64,000 bases of DNA, taken from the NCBI GenBank assembly GCA_023374045.1, contig CM041779.1:298044167-298108166 (forward strand). Reading direction: 5' to 3'. The notes under the pieces are model-generated. The model was not told where the DNA came from, did no database searches, and saw only the letters and a program-made list of their open reading frames with translations. Every line of letters starts with the position of its first letter. Position 1 is the stretch's first letter. Source of the DNA: Limonium bicolor (Eukaryota > Streptophyta > Magnoliopsida > Caryophyllales > Plumbaginaceae). Shown piece by piece: positions 31,602-43,779 of the stretch. The translations under genes were made by a program, and so were the position numbers.

Positions 31602-34600
31602 TGTAACACCCCAACCCAAAACTCCACAACCTGTACGATGATAGCTCCCAACTTCAACTGGAAATGCAGCGGAATAAATACATAAAACGGGTGGTGCTAC
31701 AACATCGCTAGTCACCCATGTGACTAACAAGGCTAACTCCAATACAACCTACAAATGATACGGTCTGAGCGCTGAATACAAACCTCTTAAAACAACAAAA
31801 GTCGATAATAAAAGTACAGTACTGTAAAATGATACCGGTAGTAATAATCCCCTGTCTTAATTCTACCCCACCTACACTCGGTCGGGTAATCTCTTCTTTC
31901 TTCATGTACCTGGAAATGGTTAGCCATGAAACGGCTCAGCAAAATAAATTACCGGTATGAGAGCGTGCAACCCACAAGCTACTGGGCCACACCAACTACT
32001 TTGTCGAATACATGCAGATCATTTTTTTTGTACAGCTGTAAACACACAACATAATATAATCATAACAAACATCCATACAAGGATAATAATGTCACACAGA
32101 ACAAGACTTCATAAGGTCAAATTAGGTGTCCTGTAATTGTTTACTAGTAGTCAGATCCTCACAATGGGACTAACATGTATATAAGAGTACCTCACAGCAG
32201 TGGAGGTATAGTGACCTCGTTAAACTCCATCTTCATAGAGTAAATTGGTCGGGTATGATAAACCCTTAGACGAGATGGGACTCTCGTACAAGTAGGTGGG
32301 TAATAATTCCCTCAGAAGCTAACGTAGTTAACTCCTGTACTAAAAGAGGTGGGTATCGTACCCTCGAGAGAAATAAAGTCTTCCTCTCAACTTGAAATGT
32401 TCTGGTACGGTCCCGGTGAGTGGACATAGAGTGCACCCAAAACTCCCTTCACGACGTAAATTTGAATAGGAGACGACCTGAGACAGGTACAGCTCCTGTA
32501 GCATGCATGGCTAGATACAACTGGGCTCCTCGCTTCTCGTAGTATAGAATTTGTTAGATGTCACACAAGGACGTTAAACAAGAACACAATGTGTATTGTC
32601 AGTTATCACGTTTAGGATAACGACGTTTGTTATAAAGTGAAGTTAGTGAGAAACTTGAGTACAAGTTCTCGGTATAATAATACGCAGGTATTTAATCCAC
32701 TGGTAATGTAGTGTTGTATGCGTGGGACATACACGTTATAGTTAGTAGCATCACGCACATAAAGTAACACAACAGTGCACAAGAGTAATACAACATTTTA
32801 CAACAATTATCTTGGTCGTTATTTCAAACAACAGATAGCACACAAGCCGGTATAATCCGGTAGCAAGCAGGCTGCAAGAATCCCATACCGTTCACCGTAG
32901 ACTGTACTTGTTTAGTTCCCGGTCAACGTCTGGTCAAACAAAGTCCTAGAATAGGATTAACTGAGAGTGTTAATTTATGTAACTTTAGTATAATAATTTT
33001 ATTGATTCATGAAACGATTTCTTACTCGTTATTCCATGTGAGGTTTACTTCTTTATACTTAGGTAGTTTCCTTTAACCTCTTAACCTTATTAATAATTAA
33101 GGTATTTATATATTTCCAAATCATGTATTCTTAATTTATAAAACTTATATGGTGTGGTAATTTCTTTTAATTACCTTATGATTTAATGTATGACTTATTT
33201 GTTATTTCTTTTGATTTATTTTTAAATCCTTTAATGTATATAACTATATATTCATGTACCATTTATGTTACATGTTTTACAATTGTCTAAGTGACATAAC
33301 ATCTTCATAATTTCTCCCATATATTTATATGTCACACATGGACATTATATTCTTATAATCTTTGTTATTCTCCACTTAACCATAAATAATATTTATTGGT
33401 TATAATTAAATTCCTTATAACTATATAACCCATAGTTTTAATTCCATAATCCCTTATTTTCATTTCCTTTTTGATTTACTTGAAAATCTTAACTGTATAA
33501 GTTTTATACATATGCATTACTTATGATACATATTTATAATTGTCTAAATGACATAATAACTTAATAAATTCTCAAATTATATTTACATGTCATGCATGGG
33601 CATATTTTTCCCATATCTTTTATCAATTACAAACTAACCCCGATAATATTATTTCTTTTATAAGTAAATTACTTGTACTTGTATATCATATAGTTTTAAT
33701 TTCATAAATCCTTAAATCATAATTTTCTTTTCTAAATTTCCTAAATATCCATATAGGACCTTCAAATATTTTTAATCTCATAAATACATCATACTTTTTT
33801 CGGTTATAACCTTATTTATTTCATAAACTTTACATTATACACCAACATACATTATACTACATAGTTTTATTTCCTTAATTAATTAATTCGCTAAACCACC
33901 ACTATAAATTCGGTAATTATTATTTGAACACCTCAACTTTTATAAATTACCAAATCAACCCTTAACCTTTCGGTTTTGACAAATAACTTCTTATAATTAC
34001 ATTTTAACCTCAAAAATCTTATAACCTTTACATACTAACTTATAACCTATAGTTTTAAATATTAATTTCCTTTAATTGCCGAAATGTATATATATAGTTT
34101 CTTAATTACAAATCTAACCCCAAGTATTCCGGCTTTAGACATATACTTTCCATAATTTACATTTTCACCCCAAAACTTTATAATAGTTACTTAATAACTT
34201 ATAATCTATAGTTTAAATATTTAATTCCTCTAAATTTCAGAAGTGTACTTTATATTCCTCCTAATTATGGATTCACCCCATACTAAACTCCATCTTTTCA
34301 TAATAACTTTTATAAATTACAAAATAGCCCCAAACTTAATAAATTGTTAATTTAACACTTGTTTAAATTAACTAAAATTCATAAACTTAATTCCTACCTT
34401 TACATTATATGATAATTATTCCAAAAAAGCCTATAACTCTCGGCTTTTACTATATATACACCAATCTTTTCAAAATTTACAATTTAGCCACATAACTTAA
34501 TTATTTAGCCATTTAAGCACTAGTAAAATATTTTTAACTCACCAAACTTTATAATATAAGTTTATATACATATGTAGCTCATTAAGACCTATTCTTCACC

Positions 34601-36904
34601 AAAACAATTCGGCCATAATTTATAGGATACCATATAGTATACAAAAGTTGATTTATAAGTCATGATAATTATACATAAATACATATGAGTCATATAACTC
34701 ATGTAAAAATTATTGTAATGTCTTAGATTGATTCTTAGCTCAAAATGGAGCATAAAAGTCATAGATATTTCAGCATACATATTTATCTATCATAGATAAC
34801 CTTTGTAATAAAAAAATGTGTCTTAAGGTAAATATTTTCCATATATGTTATAAGTTATATTTTTGGTATATGTTACCATATGGTTTCGGTTTTAAATACC
34901 TATGAAGGTGTACATAATTTTTGTACAATTTTAAAAGTTTAAACAAGCTTAAAACAATAAAGATTTGCTTAGTAAACTTACTCTTAATAAAGGATGATTA
35001 AGTACTTGAACTCCTCTTGAATTCCCAAGCTTCCTCCATTGGAAATTGATGTTCCACTTCGGTTTTTATGCAAGAGATGAAGGGGTTTAGGAGTTAGATC
35101 TTAACAAAGATCTTAAGTAGATTTATAAGTAGTTTTCTAAGAATTTACCTTAGGATTTTCTTCTTAGATTTTCGGCACACCTAGGAGGGATGGAGCATTA
35201 ATTTTCCTTCATGAAATGGATGAAGAAAATAGCTTTAGAAGATGTAGAATTTTGGATACACATAAAATGCGTCTTAAGGATTTTCAAGCATGAAAAATAC
35301 CTTAAGATGATCTTGGATGCTCCTTGGATTAATGTAGATGGTTTCAAGGCTGTTTTAGGCCCCTTAAATCGGCAGCCACATGCCTTAGACAAGCATGGAG
35401 TGGTCACTTGTATTTAACAAATAATTTCCTAGATCTAGATCTACTTTTTGCCTTAATAATTCTTGCTTTTGTCAAGCTAACATGGCCTTGTTTTCCTGCA
35501 GGATTTTGACATCATGGAGGTCAAATGAGACTTATATTCTTTTGTCTTTAAGTATTATAGCACATGGGAAGGTGAGTCACCATGTTCTATGTCATTTATA
35601 AATTTTAAATGTTAATTTTATACTACTTTTGAGGCAGAAAACCGGCCCCTATAGAGCTGCTTGTTTGGCACTGTATTTAATTGATTTAGATGTTCAATTC
35701 CTCCCCATTTAATATTCATAATTCATGGCATCTCAAAAACTACAAGGTAATTGCGTAAAACGCGTTTTAATGACACCCGAAGGTGCGTTTTTGTGCTCTA
35801 AGGATATTTTGGAAAATAAGTAGTCGCTATGAGTTCCAAGTGTTTATAAACATTTTTTATAGTCAATAATAATATTTTAAGGTGTTACATTGAGTTATAT
35901 GGGGTTATATCAACTCAAGACACAATTTCCGGGCTACCGGGACACTCTTGGGGCAAAAAGGAGCGTTAAGAAATTCCCCCGAGCACTTTGTGTATTTTTG
36001 AAAAAGTAGCTCAAGAATTCTCTTTAGAATGATGGATATTAATGATAGGAACTCAAAGAATGATTTATATTGGAGTTTGTGCCACTTCGGTACCTCTTCG
36101 GGCCATTCTTGGGGGTTTATGGGGCCCCCAACGGGAACCTCCAAGCACTTTGTCTTTAACTGAGAATTTATCATGAAGACTTCATCTTATATGCTTAATA
36201 AAGTGTTATGGTGTATTTGGAATGAAGTGTAATGCTTTATTTCATATAAAATATTTCCGGGACTTTCGGGTCTTTCGGGCCCTTAAAGGAACTCCCGGGC
36301 ATTTTGAATTTTAATTCAGTTCTAACTGAGGACTTGTGTTTTAAAGGTCATATAATGATCCTTGGTTAACTTCATATGAAGTTTATAGCTTATATAACTT
36401 GGTTAGCTTAAGATCCGGCTTAACGCCCGTTTATGACCTTAAGGAGTTTAGGTGTGTTTCTTTGACCTTTGATGAGTTATTATGTCTCCATAATATATAC
36501 AATAGGTGTACCATAAGTTGTTATATTTATTTGAGTGTGTATATCAATTTATTTTAGCATTTGTAAATGCTTAGGCATCCGTATAATATTTACGTTGCTC
36601 GTTTGTATACACGTTCGTATTAATCTTCCTTGTTGACGCTTTAGTCCTTGTTAATAATCGTGCATAAACGTTTGTACGAGTACGTTAATACTTTTAGTAA
36701 CATTGCGCCAGTTAGCGTTTATGGTAAAACGACTGTTTTTTCGTGACGTTTGCATGCGTGAGTTTGTATGCGCACATGTAATAATATTAATTTACGTAAC
36801 GTTTGCATGCATAGATTAGCATGCGTAACTAAAATGATATGTTTCTAGAGCAATTCTTCATTATTTAATAATAAACAGGTATTAATTAGATTCGGGGTAT
36901 TTCA
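31602..36904 (-). repeat. Giant LTR G2 (minus), about 5.3 kb, 5' LTR of a deleted element
   Basis: On the minus strand it runs from TGAAATACCCCGAATC at 36904 to GGGGTGTTACA at 31602 and is followed by a primer site, so it was a 5' LTR. Its 5' third matches G1 in inverted orientation. Its 3' third shares the ggtgaacggtatgg block (32890-32910) with E and a tagtcacatgggtgac block (about 31712-31727) with F. The middle (33000-34900) is very A+T-rich, without genes. No internal coding region survives. Ty3/Gypsy, probably a chromovirus-type giant LTR (inference). Confidence 0.75.
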
Positions 36905-39765
36905 GATCCCTTGTAGATGTGACTAGTTTAGGATTTATTTTGGTGAGAAAGGATGGATTTGGATATGTTAGATTTGTAGGCAAACTATGACAAAATTTTA
37001 GTAGAAAATAAGTATTTTTAGATGACTTGGTGAATGGGAGAACCAAGGTGTGTATTAGGTTGAGTAGAGATGTTTGATAACCTTGGAATGGTATTTGAAG
37101 AATGGATTGGAGAGAGAGAAAAATCTGTAGCAAAATGGGGTGTAAAGACCTTAGGATTTCAAGAAAGAGAGTTAGTGTTTGTAATCTTGTAAATGGAGAT
37201 TGGATTTGGGTATAGGTAGTGCATTGGTCTAGGAATGAATTGGAATGGTGAGTAAGTGTTTTGGTAAGGATGGTGGGAGGTATAAACTACCAAGAGGAAG
37301 TTAGAAAATGCACAAGTGTGCAAAGTGTAAAAATGCAAGAATGAAAATATAGAACTTAAGCAAGAATTGAGTAAGGATCGGACCAACGATTTAAGGTAGT
37401 TTATGGAGTGTTTTAGGATGTTTAAACATGTATAAAACATGTGGAAAGATTATGGAATGATTAGGGGTGGATTAAGGGTTGATTTGGGGTTGAAAATCAC
37501 TAAGTAGCAGTTTTTAGCAGGGTTCGGGACCTAGGTTGGGAACCAAGTCCCGAACCGCATCAAAAAACCGCCTCAGAGTCAAAACTGCAAGTGGTCCGGG
37601 ACCTTAGTCCAGGACCAAGTCTCGGACCAGTAGTTAAAACAGGACGAGAGTATGCAAACGAGTTGGTCTGGGACTTTGGGTCCGGACCATGTCCCGGACC
37701 ACCCCCAAAATCTTGTCGAAAGTGGTTTTTAGGGTTTAAAACATGGGGGATTGATTGGTAATGGTTTTAGAAGTTGTTAAGGCCTTGTTTGGTGATATGT
37801 AAAGGTCCTAAGAAGTGTAAACAAGTGTAGAAAATGAGTGAGAAGTAAGAACATAATTGGACATGAGTAAAACTAAGTATAACGGAACAACGGGGTAAGT
37901 ACGGGAGTAGTAATTATTTACGTACCGTATGAACATAGTATTAATAACAATGTTTGAAACATTATCAGTGGAACAAGTGTGAACCAAGGAACAAGGGAAC
38001 ACACGGTAAAGCTAACCCCGGTGAAAGGTATGATTTTCTCATGCCCCGTATGCTAACCGAGCTACGTTGATTTGTGTGCTTGTATGCCAGCTAATCAAGA
38101 TAAGAGCATGAAAATGGTTTATTGCCTTTCATTGTATGTCTTGCTGTATGATGTATGAGCTAACCCTTCTTGAATGATTGCGTGGTCTAGCTTAGCGTAT
38201 AGACCGACTCATAGATGAGTCTTATTGATTAGTGACTCATAGTAAGAGTCGTGTTGCGAATTAATGAAAACGTGGAAACGCACTAAAACTAACGAACCAA
38301 GAAACGATGACGTAAACCAATGAACTCACTAGAATGTGAGAGAGTGTATGGGACTATTAAACTCCCGATAACGGTAAGAGAACCAAAATGAATAATCCAC
38401 AAAACAATAAATAGTGGAAGTGTATAAGTAACCTCTATTGGAGGAATCGATGATGGTGCAAGACATAAATCTTGAGAGTAGTAAAGAATGATGAGGGATC
38501 TCCAAACCCCTTAGAAAAGTAGTCGACCCACAGTGAGAGGACCTGACTAATGTGAACAATGTCCCGAACATGAGAGTATTCGAAACATAGGGGAAACCCT
38601 TAAATATGATAATACTAGGCATTGATAATTCCCTAAGCTAGTAGAGGTTATCGAGAGAGATGCTTCTAGGCTAATCCATGAGATTGTAAAATGACTCCGA
38701 GAGAGGAGTGTTGGGAATTCGAGTAGTCCGGTAGAAACGGACATTTGAGTATTCGAGGAGCTAAGTGCATAGCTCCGCTTGTATTTGTAAACCTGGTGGC
38801 GAGTCTTGTGTATGACTCTGCCCAGAGGTTATGAGTAATGAGTATTGAGTAATGTGTAAGTACGAGTACAGTAATGAGTAAGTACGAGTACAGTAATGAG
38901 TATTGAGTAATGAGAATGTACGAGTAAAGTAATGAGTATTGAGTAATGAGTATGTACAAGTATAGTAATGGGTATGAAGTAAGGAACATGTACGAGTAAA
39001 GTAATGAGCATCGAGTGATGAGTATGTATGAGTAAAGTAATGAGTATCGAGTAAGGAGTGAGTACGAGTAGAGTAATGAGTATTAAGCAAAGCACGAACA
39101 AAGTAATGAGTATGGTAACGAGTAAGTAATGAGTGAGTAACTAACACGAACGGTTGACTAACGAACTGTCTTCCTTCGTACGTATAGAATCTTGTGTATG
39201 TATGTAAGTATTGTTGCTTGTGTATGATGTTGTAGTATTAGTATGTATGTATGCATGAAAATGAACTCCATGTATTCGACCAAAGTAGTCGGCATACCCC
39301 GGTTAGCACGCGGGGTATGCGAATTTCATATGCAGCAATTTGCTGAGCCCCTAGGGGTACCATTTTTATTTTACAGGTACTTCGAAGCTGACCACCGTTC
39401 GAGAGTGTAGGACGGGGTTGCTGTATAAGCATGGGTAGTTGAGTAATAGGAACTGTATTTGTATTGTAATGTGAAATGGTAAGTCCAAATTGTAACGGTA
39501 GTTGAGGATTGTAGTAGACTCAGTATAGTATTGAAATGGAGTTTATATTTGGATTATAATTTGAGTATGGAATGGAAAGTAATGTATTGTATAGAGTAGT
39601 CGGTATGTTCAAGTTCATCAGACCGATAGTATGTGTATTTGTAATTGGCCTTGTTAGTCACGTGGGTGACTAACGGCATTGTACACCCACCGTTGAGTAT
39701 GTAATATCTGCTGCTAAGGTAAGTAGTTGCAAGGTAATGACGGGATTAGCGGTAGGGATGTTACA
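36905..39765 (+). repeat. Truncated giant LTR F, same family as E
   Basis: Lacks the 5' end (G2 abuts it) and ends GGATGTTACA at 39765. Shares with E the catgccccgtatgcta block (38040-38055), the catatgcagc ... tgctgagcccc block (39329-39352) and the gtcac-gtgggtgac end block. It carries a GGTCCGGGACC-type palindrome cluster at 37510-37700 and a 36-bp minisatellite. Confidence 0.75.
38859..39100. repeat. 36-bp minisatellite in LTR F
   Basis: Units start at 38883, 38919, 38955, 38991, 39027 and 39063 (consensus tacgagtaaagtaatgag then tattgagtaatgagtatg), preceded by a partial unit at 38859. The unit is itself made of gagtaa/gagtat steps. At the matching place LTR E has only a short irregular gtaa-rich run (10310-10395), so the array expanded in this copy. 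Confidence 0.92.
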
Positions 39766-39840
39766 CTCTCCAAAATTGGACTAGAACTATTAGACTCAGG
39801 CTGACAACTCAAACAGAACACACAATAAGAGATCAAGACT

Positions 39841-40011
39841 GCCAATTCGCCTGCTCCAGATCAAGCATTACATCTTCTGGTTCAGTCAGTCTTAGATTCT
39901 GTGGTCGCTCTAGAAAAACGTCTGATGGATCAGATATCTCGATTGGAAGACAAAATAGACTCTCTGATGCTTGCCGCAAACTCCAGCACCGAACCTTCTG
40001 AAAGATTTTAG
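39841..40011 (+). other. Short coiled-coil ORF fragment, unassigned
   Basis: An open frame of 56 codons ending at a TAG. It contains ALHLLVQSVLDSVVALEKRL and SRLEDKIDSLM, a good heptad pattern. LTR F lies 75 bp upstream, so it may be the last exon or gag debris of something cut by that LTR. No family recognised. Confidence 0.3.
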
Positions 40012-40526
40012 TGGATATTTGGATTGCATCCTACCCTTCCGCCAGTTCCAATACAGGCTGCTTAATTTTTCTTTACACATTGTTTGTCCTTTTTGAAGTG
40101 GAAAAAGGAGGAAAAGTCTGGAAGTCTTAAAGTTTTCCTTTCTCTGGGTTATACTAAAGTTTTTAGGTGGTACTAAGCGTGAAAGGCTTGTCACGATATT
40201 GTCTCTATATTGCTTTTCTGACTTTGTTTCAAATATCCTGGGTTGGTTTTTGGTTTGTCTGCAACTTTACTATTCATTTTGTTATAGCTCTCTTTTATTG
40301 TTGTTATGAACCGCCATGCTTTAATGTTTGTAAGTTGTTAAGTCTGAGACTGAGTACAGGATAATGCAACAGATATATGAGATTCAGGTTGGACAACTAA
40401 CAGATGATCATGTTCTCATGTGGAGTACCAAGGGACAAGATTCAGAGGGAACCAATTCAAAAATCCAGGAAGATTACTGATTCAGTTCAAGACTTCAAGA
40501 GTTTGCCGCATCAAAAAGGGGGAAAC

Positions 40527-41050
40527 TGTTGATGCTATTTTGATCGACAAACTCAGTCCAATACTGAAGTCCGATATGCGATCAATCCGAATCGATACTC
40601 GTCTTGAACCGAAAAAGAAAAGAGAGAAGAAAGAATATCTTAACAAGATTTTATATATCTATTAAAGATAAATAAAATCTTAATCGATAAATTGTTATTT
40701 GTTTCTCTCTATTCTATATATATGAGGAAGAGAGCCTAGGGTTAGGTTAGGCTTTGAGAGATAGAAAACGGCAAACACAAAATTAGTCTACTGCGAGAAA
40801 AGGTGTAAACATTGTAAGTTCGATTCTGGTTAAAGGGTTGTAATATATGAAGTTACGACTGGGTAGAACTTCAGATCTTAGGTGTTGAAAGAGATAGGTC
40901 TTTTTAATGTGTTGTTGAGTTGAGTTTACTCGTGAGATTGTAGGGAAGAACTCCACTACGTGAAATACTTGTATCAAGAGTGATACGTGACGATTAATTA
41001 TAGTTATTTAATCTCTACTGTTGTCGATACTTCTTTGGTGTTCTTTATCA
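40527..41050 (+). repeat. Possible Copia-type 3' LTR
   Basis: A purine-rich tract (aaaaagggggaaac, 40513-40526) is followed by TGTTGATGC, a common Copia 3' LTR start. A TATA-like tctatatatatg lies at 40707-40718, and ttctttatca at 41041-41050 could be the LTR end. No partner LTR or pol is visible, so this is tentative. Confidence 0.3.
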
Positions 41051-42829
41051 GTCCTATACTCACACGGTAGGATTCTTCAGAGGTCAAGGCTTATGACGGG
41101 CCTGAGGGTGTTTGTGTGGAGGTTAGGGTTTATGTGCGCCTGTGTGATGGTGGTGGTGTTAGTGGTGCTTAAAGCTTGTGAATGGTTAAGCTTTCAGTTT
41201 CAATTGATGTTGTCATAGCAATCGTTGGAACCAATAATTGCCCCCAGTATTTTCCTTTAAGACAATCTGAGCTAGAGTGTTCTGATCGATTGCCCCCAAT
41301 ATTTTCTTTGATTAAATGTGCGAACGAGTCTCGCCCTCACAAGGTCAAGGCTTATGTTTTGATGTGGTGCTTCCTAACCTGCACTTGATGTGTTTGGTGT
41401 TTTCACTCGTTTCTTGCTTACGGTCACAACTTCTAGACCATTGAATTTGATATTTGATGGATTTACGCATTTGACCTGTTACTTTCACGTGATTAGATAC
41501 ACAACTACCAAGTCAGAAGTCTTTTAAGCTTATAACGTGGCTATAGGGTATGATGAAAGATAACGGGAACATGGAGGGATATTTGAGGTATATGATGCTT
41601 AAAGGGATGACAAAAGCTGCAACTTGCACCTTCTCTTGGATTTGCCTTCCTTGTCTTGGATTCGTCTGGCTTCTTTACGTTGACGTTGTTTTTGAGCTCT
41701 TGGACTTGGACATTTGAAGTCATCCTTTACATCGTTTCTCTTCTTTTTTGGATTGCTTTGAGGCATTTTGGGTTTGCCCTTTTTATCCTTTCTTGACTTC
41801 GCTTTCGGGATTCTTGTGTCTCCCGCTTTGAACTTTGAGAGCTGTTTTTTGATGTAGGCTCTTTGGATCCTGTGTGATCACTTTAGGACCATTTCGGATC
41901 ATTTTGTCATGCTAGTAGCGACATTGCTTCTTTTGGACTTCTGAAAACGTTATCCGAGAGTCAGGCTCCTCACTTCCTTTGGTCACCAGGTTGGATATTC
42001 ATCACGGGCCGACTTGTTTTGTGGAGCTTATAATATCGAAAAGGGACATATGAAAGGCTTAGTGGGTGTGTGTTTAATGTCAGGGTTCACAAGCTTTTGG
42101 CTATGTGGTGCTGTACCTAGGTGCTTCGTCATCCCTAATAGTTATGTATCCTTTCTTTGTTACTTTTCACAAGTCTAAGAGTAAATTTACAAATTATCAC
42201 CTTCGGTCGGAGTTATGCCGTTTACCTTACCTTTGAATGTGGTCTTAAGGGAGTCGTGAGAAAGTGACACACTCGTTTGCTCATGGTTTTACCGCTCAAA
42301 CCGCTCTCATGAACTTTTCACTTAGGGATCTCTTCACACGTTTAAATGAAAGATTAAAGATGTCGAACCTAAAGTCAGATTGCCCCTAGTATTGATTTGG
42401 GGTTTATGACAACAATTTTAACAACTGTGTACTCGGAACCACTTTATGGGTCGTTTGGATGTTTTGGGATGAGTAGTGGTGTTTGGCTGGACATGTTCAT
42501 CCTTTTAGAAATAAAAAATAAATCGTTATGTTCCATTGTCGGAAAATGAATATTTCACGATCCCTCTTTTCGAAAGTCATGAATGCTCATTATTTTTGTT
42601 TTTGTTTTTGTTTTTGAATGAATGCATAATTTAAACTTTACACAAGAGAAATATGGACAAAAGGAAAACACTTCTTTTATTGATAACCAAGAGGAATAAC
42701 ATTGATTACTTGTTTAACTTGAAATAAAACCTACTTAAAGCTAAACAAAACGTAAAACAATTGTGAGATAAAAGACAAAAATAAAGACTATTGGAAGAAA
42801 CAACTCCTAGTGGTGCTCTGATATGGGAT
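41051..42829. other. No recognisable gene
   Basis: Mixed sequence with two ttgccccca(g/a)tattttc phrases (41238-41255, 41289-41306) resembling noncoding parts of plant Gypsy elements, and a (tttttg)n run at 42595-42616. No ORF with a recognisable domain; probably decayed retroelement 3' sequence belonging to the gag remnant to its right. Confidence 0.4.
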
Positions 42830-43650
42830 TCCCATAAATACTTCCGCGCTCCGAGAGCTGAAGCCCCTGGTCAATCAGATCCTGAATCTTGTGTTGTAGG
42901 GCCCTGCAATGGTCAGTGTCGTGACCGGTAGCTGAGGTTAGTGATAGAATTGGTTAAGATCTCTCCCCAAATGAGTAGTTCCTGGCCTCGGGGCAAGTGA
43001 TTGTATCAGACATATCCTCTGAAGCTCTTCGAGTGCTTGACTTGGTGTTCGGCTGATGTCTGTAAGCTCTCTCTGACGGGAGTTCTATCAGGGTGGTTCT
43101 ACTACTCCAGCGGTCCAACCTGGTCTCTTAACCGCCAATCAGTGTTTACCTCATGCTTCCTAGTCCTTTTTCGGGTGCAACTTTGGATGCAAGATGCTGT
43201 CCTATTGACTGTTTCTAGTTGCCTAATCGCTTTCTTGAGTTCTGTAGCAATTTTCTTGACATTCCCTTGCGAACATTGGCCCCTATTGGTGCCAACTTCA
43301 ATGTAGTCATAAAGAGAATTAACAAGCCTCTCTACTAATTCGTCTCGAGGTTGACGTTCAACCTCAAGGGAAAGAGCCTTTGCTCTCAACTCTTCAATAA
43401 TGGCGACATAGTTGGATTCCATGGCGTCTATGTCGGCACTATGTCTCCGTTCCATGGCAACCATCATGGCTTCTAGTTCAGCATGGTTATTCTCTCTTGC
43501 ACTAGTGGCTTTCCTTGGGACATGAAAGTCTGCAACCTGAGAGTTGATCTTGTTTTTCAAACCTTCGAAGGCTTCTGCCATGGCTTTTTGCTTAAGCTCT
43601 AACTCTGCCATTCTATCTTCTACCCCAACTGGCCTTCCTCTTCCCTCCAT
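42830..43650 (-). pseudogene. gag: Ty3/Gypsy gag remnant with internal deletion
   Basis: The ATG at 43650 opens a 182-codon ORF with a long coiled coil (RMAELELKQKAMAEAFEGL, ELEAMMVAMERRHSAD, NYVAIIEELRAKALSLEVE). Further left, in other frames, GHDTDHCRALQHKIQDLIDQ (about 42860-42930) is the conserved segment after the capsid in plant Gypsy gag proteins. The capsid between them is missing or unreadable. This differs from the Athila-type gag at 12180 and 25824. Confidence 0.55.
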
Positions 43651-43779
43651 GCTTGTGATGGTAGTTCACTGTTTTCAAAATGTCGTTCATCAGAAAACAA
43701 AAGGGGATTGGACTGAGATTCTGGGCCGGGAAGGAGTACTTGATTTTGAATAAAGTGGGGTTCTAAGTTAGAATGTGTG

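Noticed and set aside
38666..39147. Overlapping minus-strand ORFs of 90-128 codons rich in Tyr, Ser, Thr and His
   Set aside because: They are translations of the 36-bp minisatellite; its period is divisible by three, so all frames stay open. No real protein features.
31602..39765. Treating 31602-39765 as one element bounded by TGTAACACCCC and GGATGTTACA
   Set aside because: The flanking pentamers do not match (ctttt against ctctc), the left end is a 3' LTR boundary on the minus strand with a primer site, and an LTR start lies at 36904. It is two opposed LTRs.
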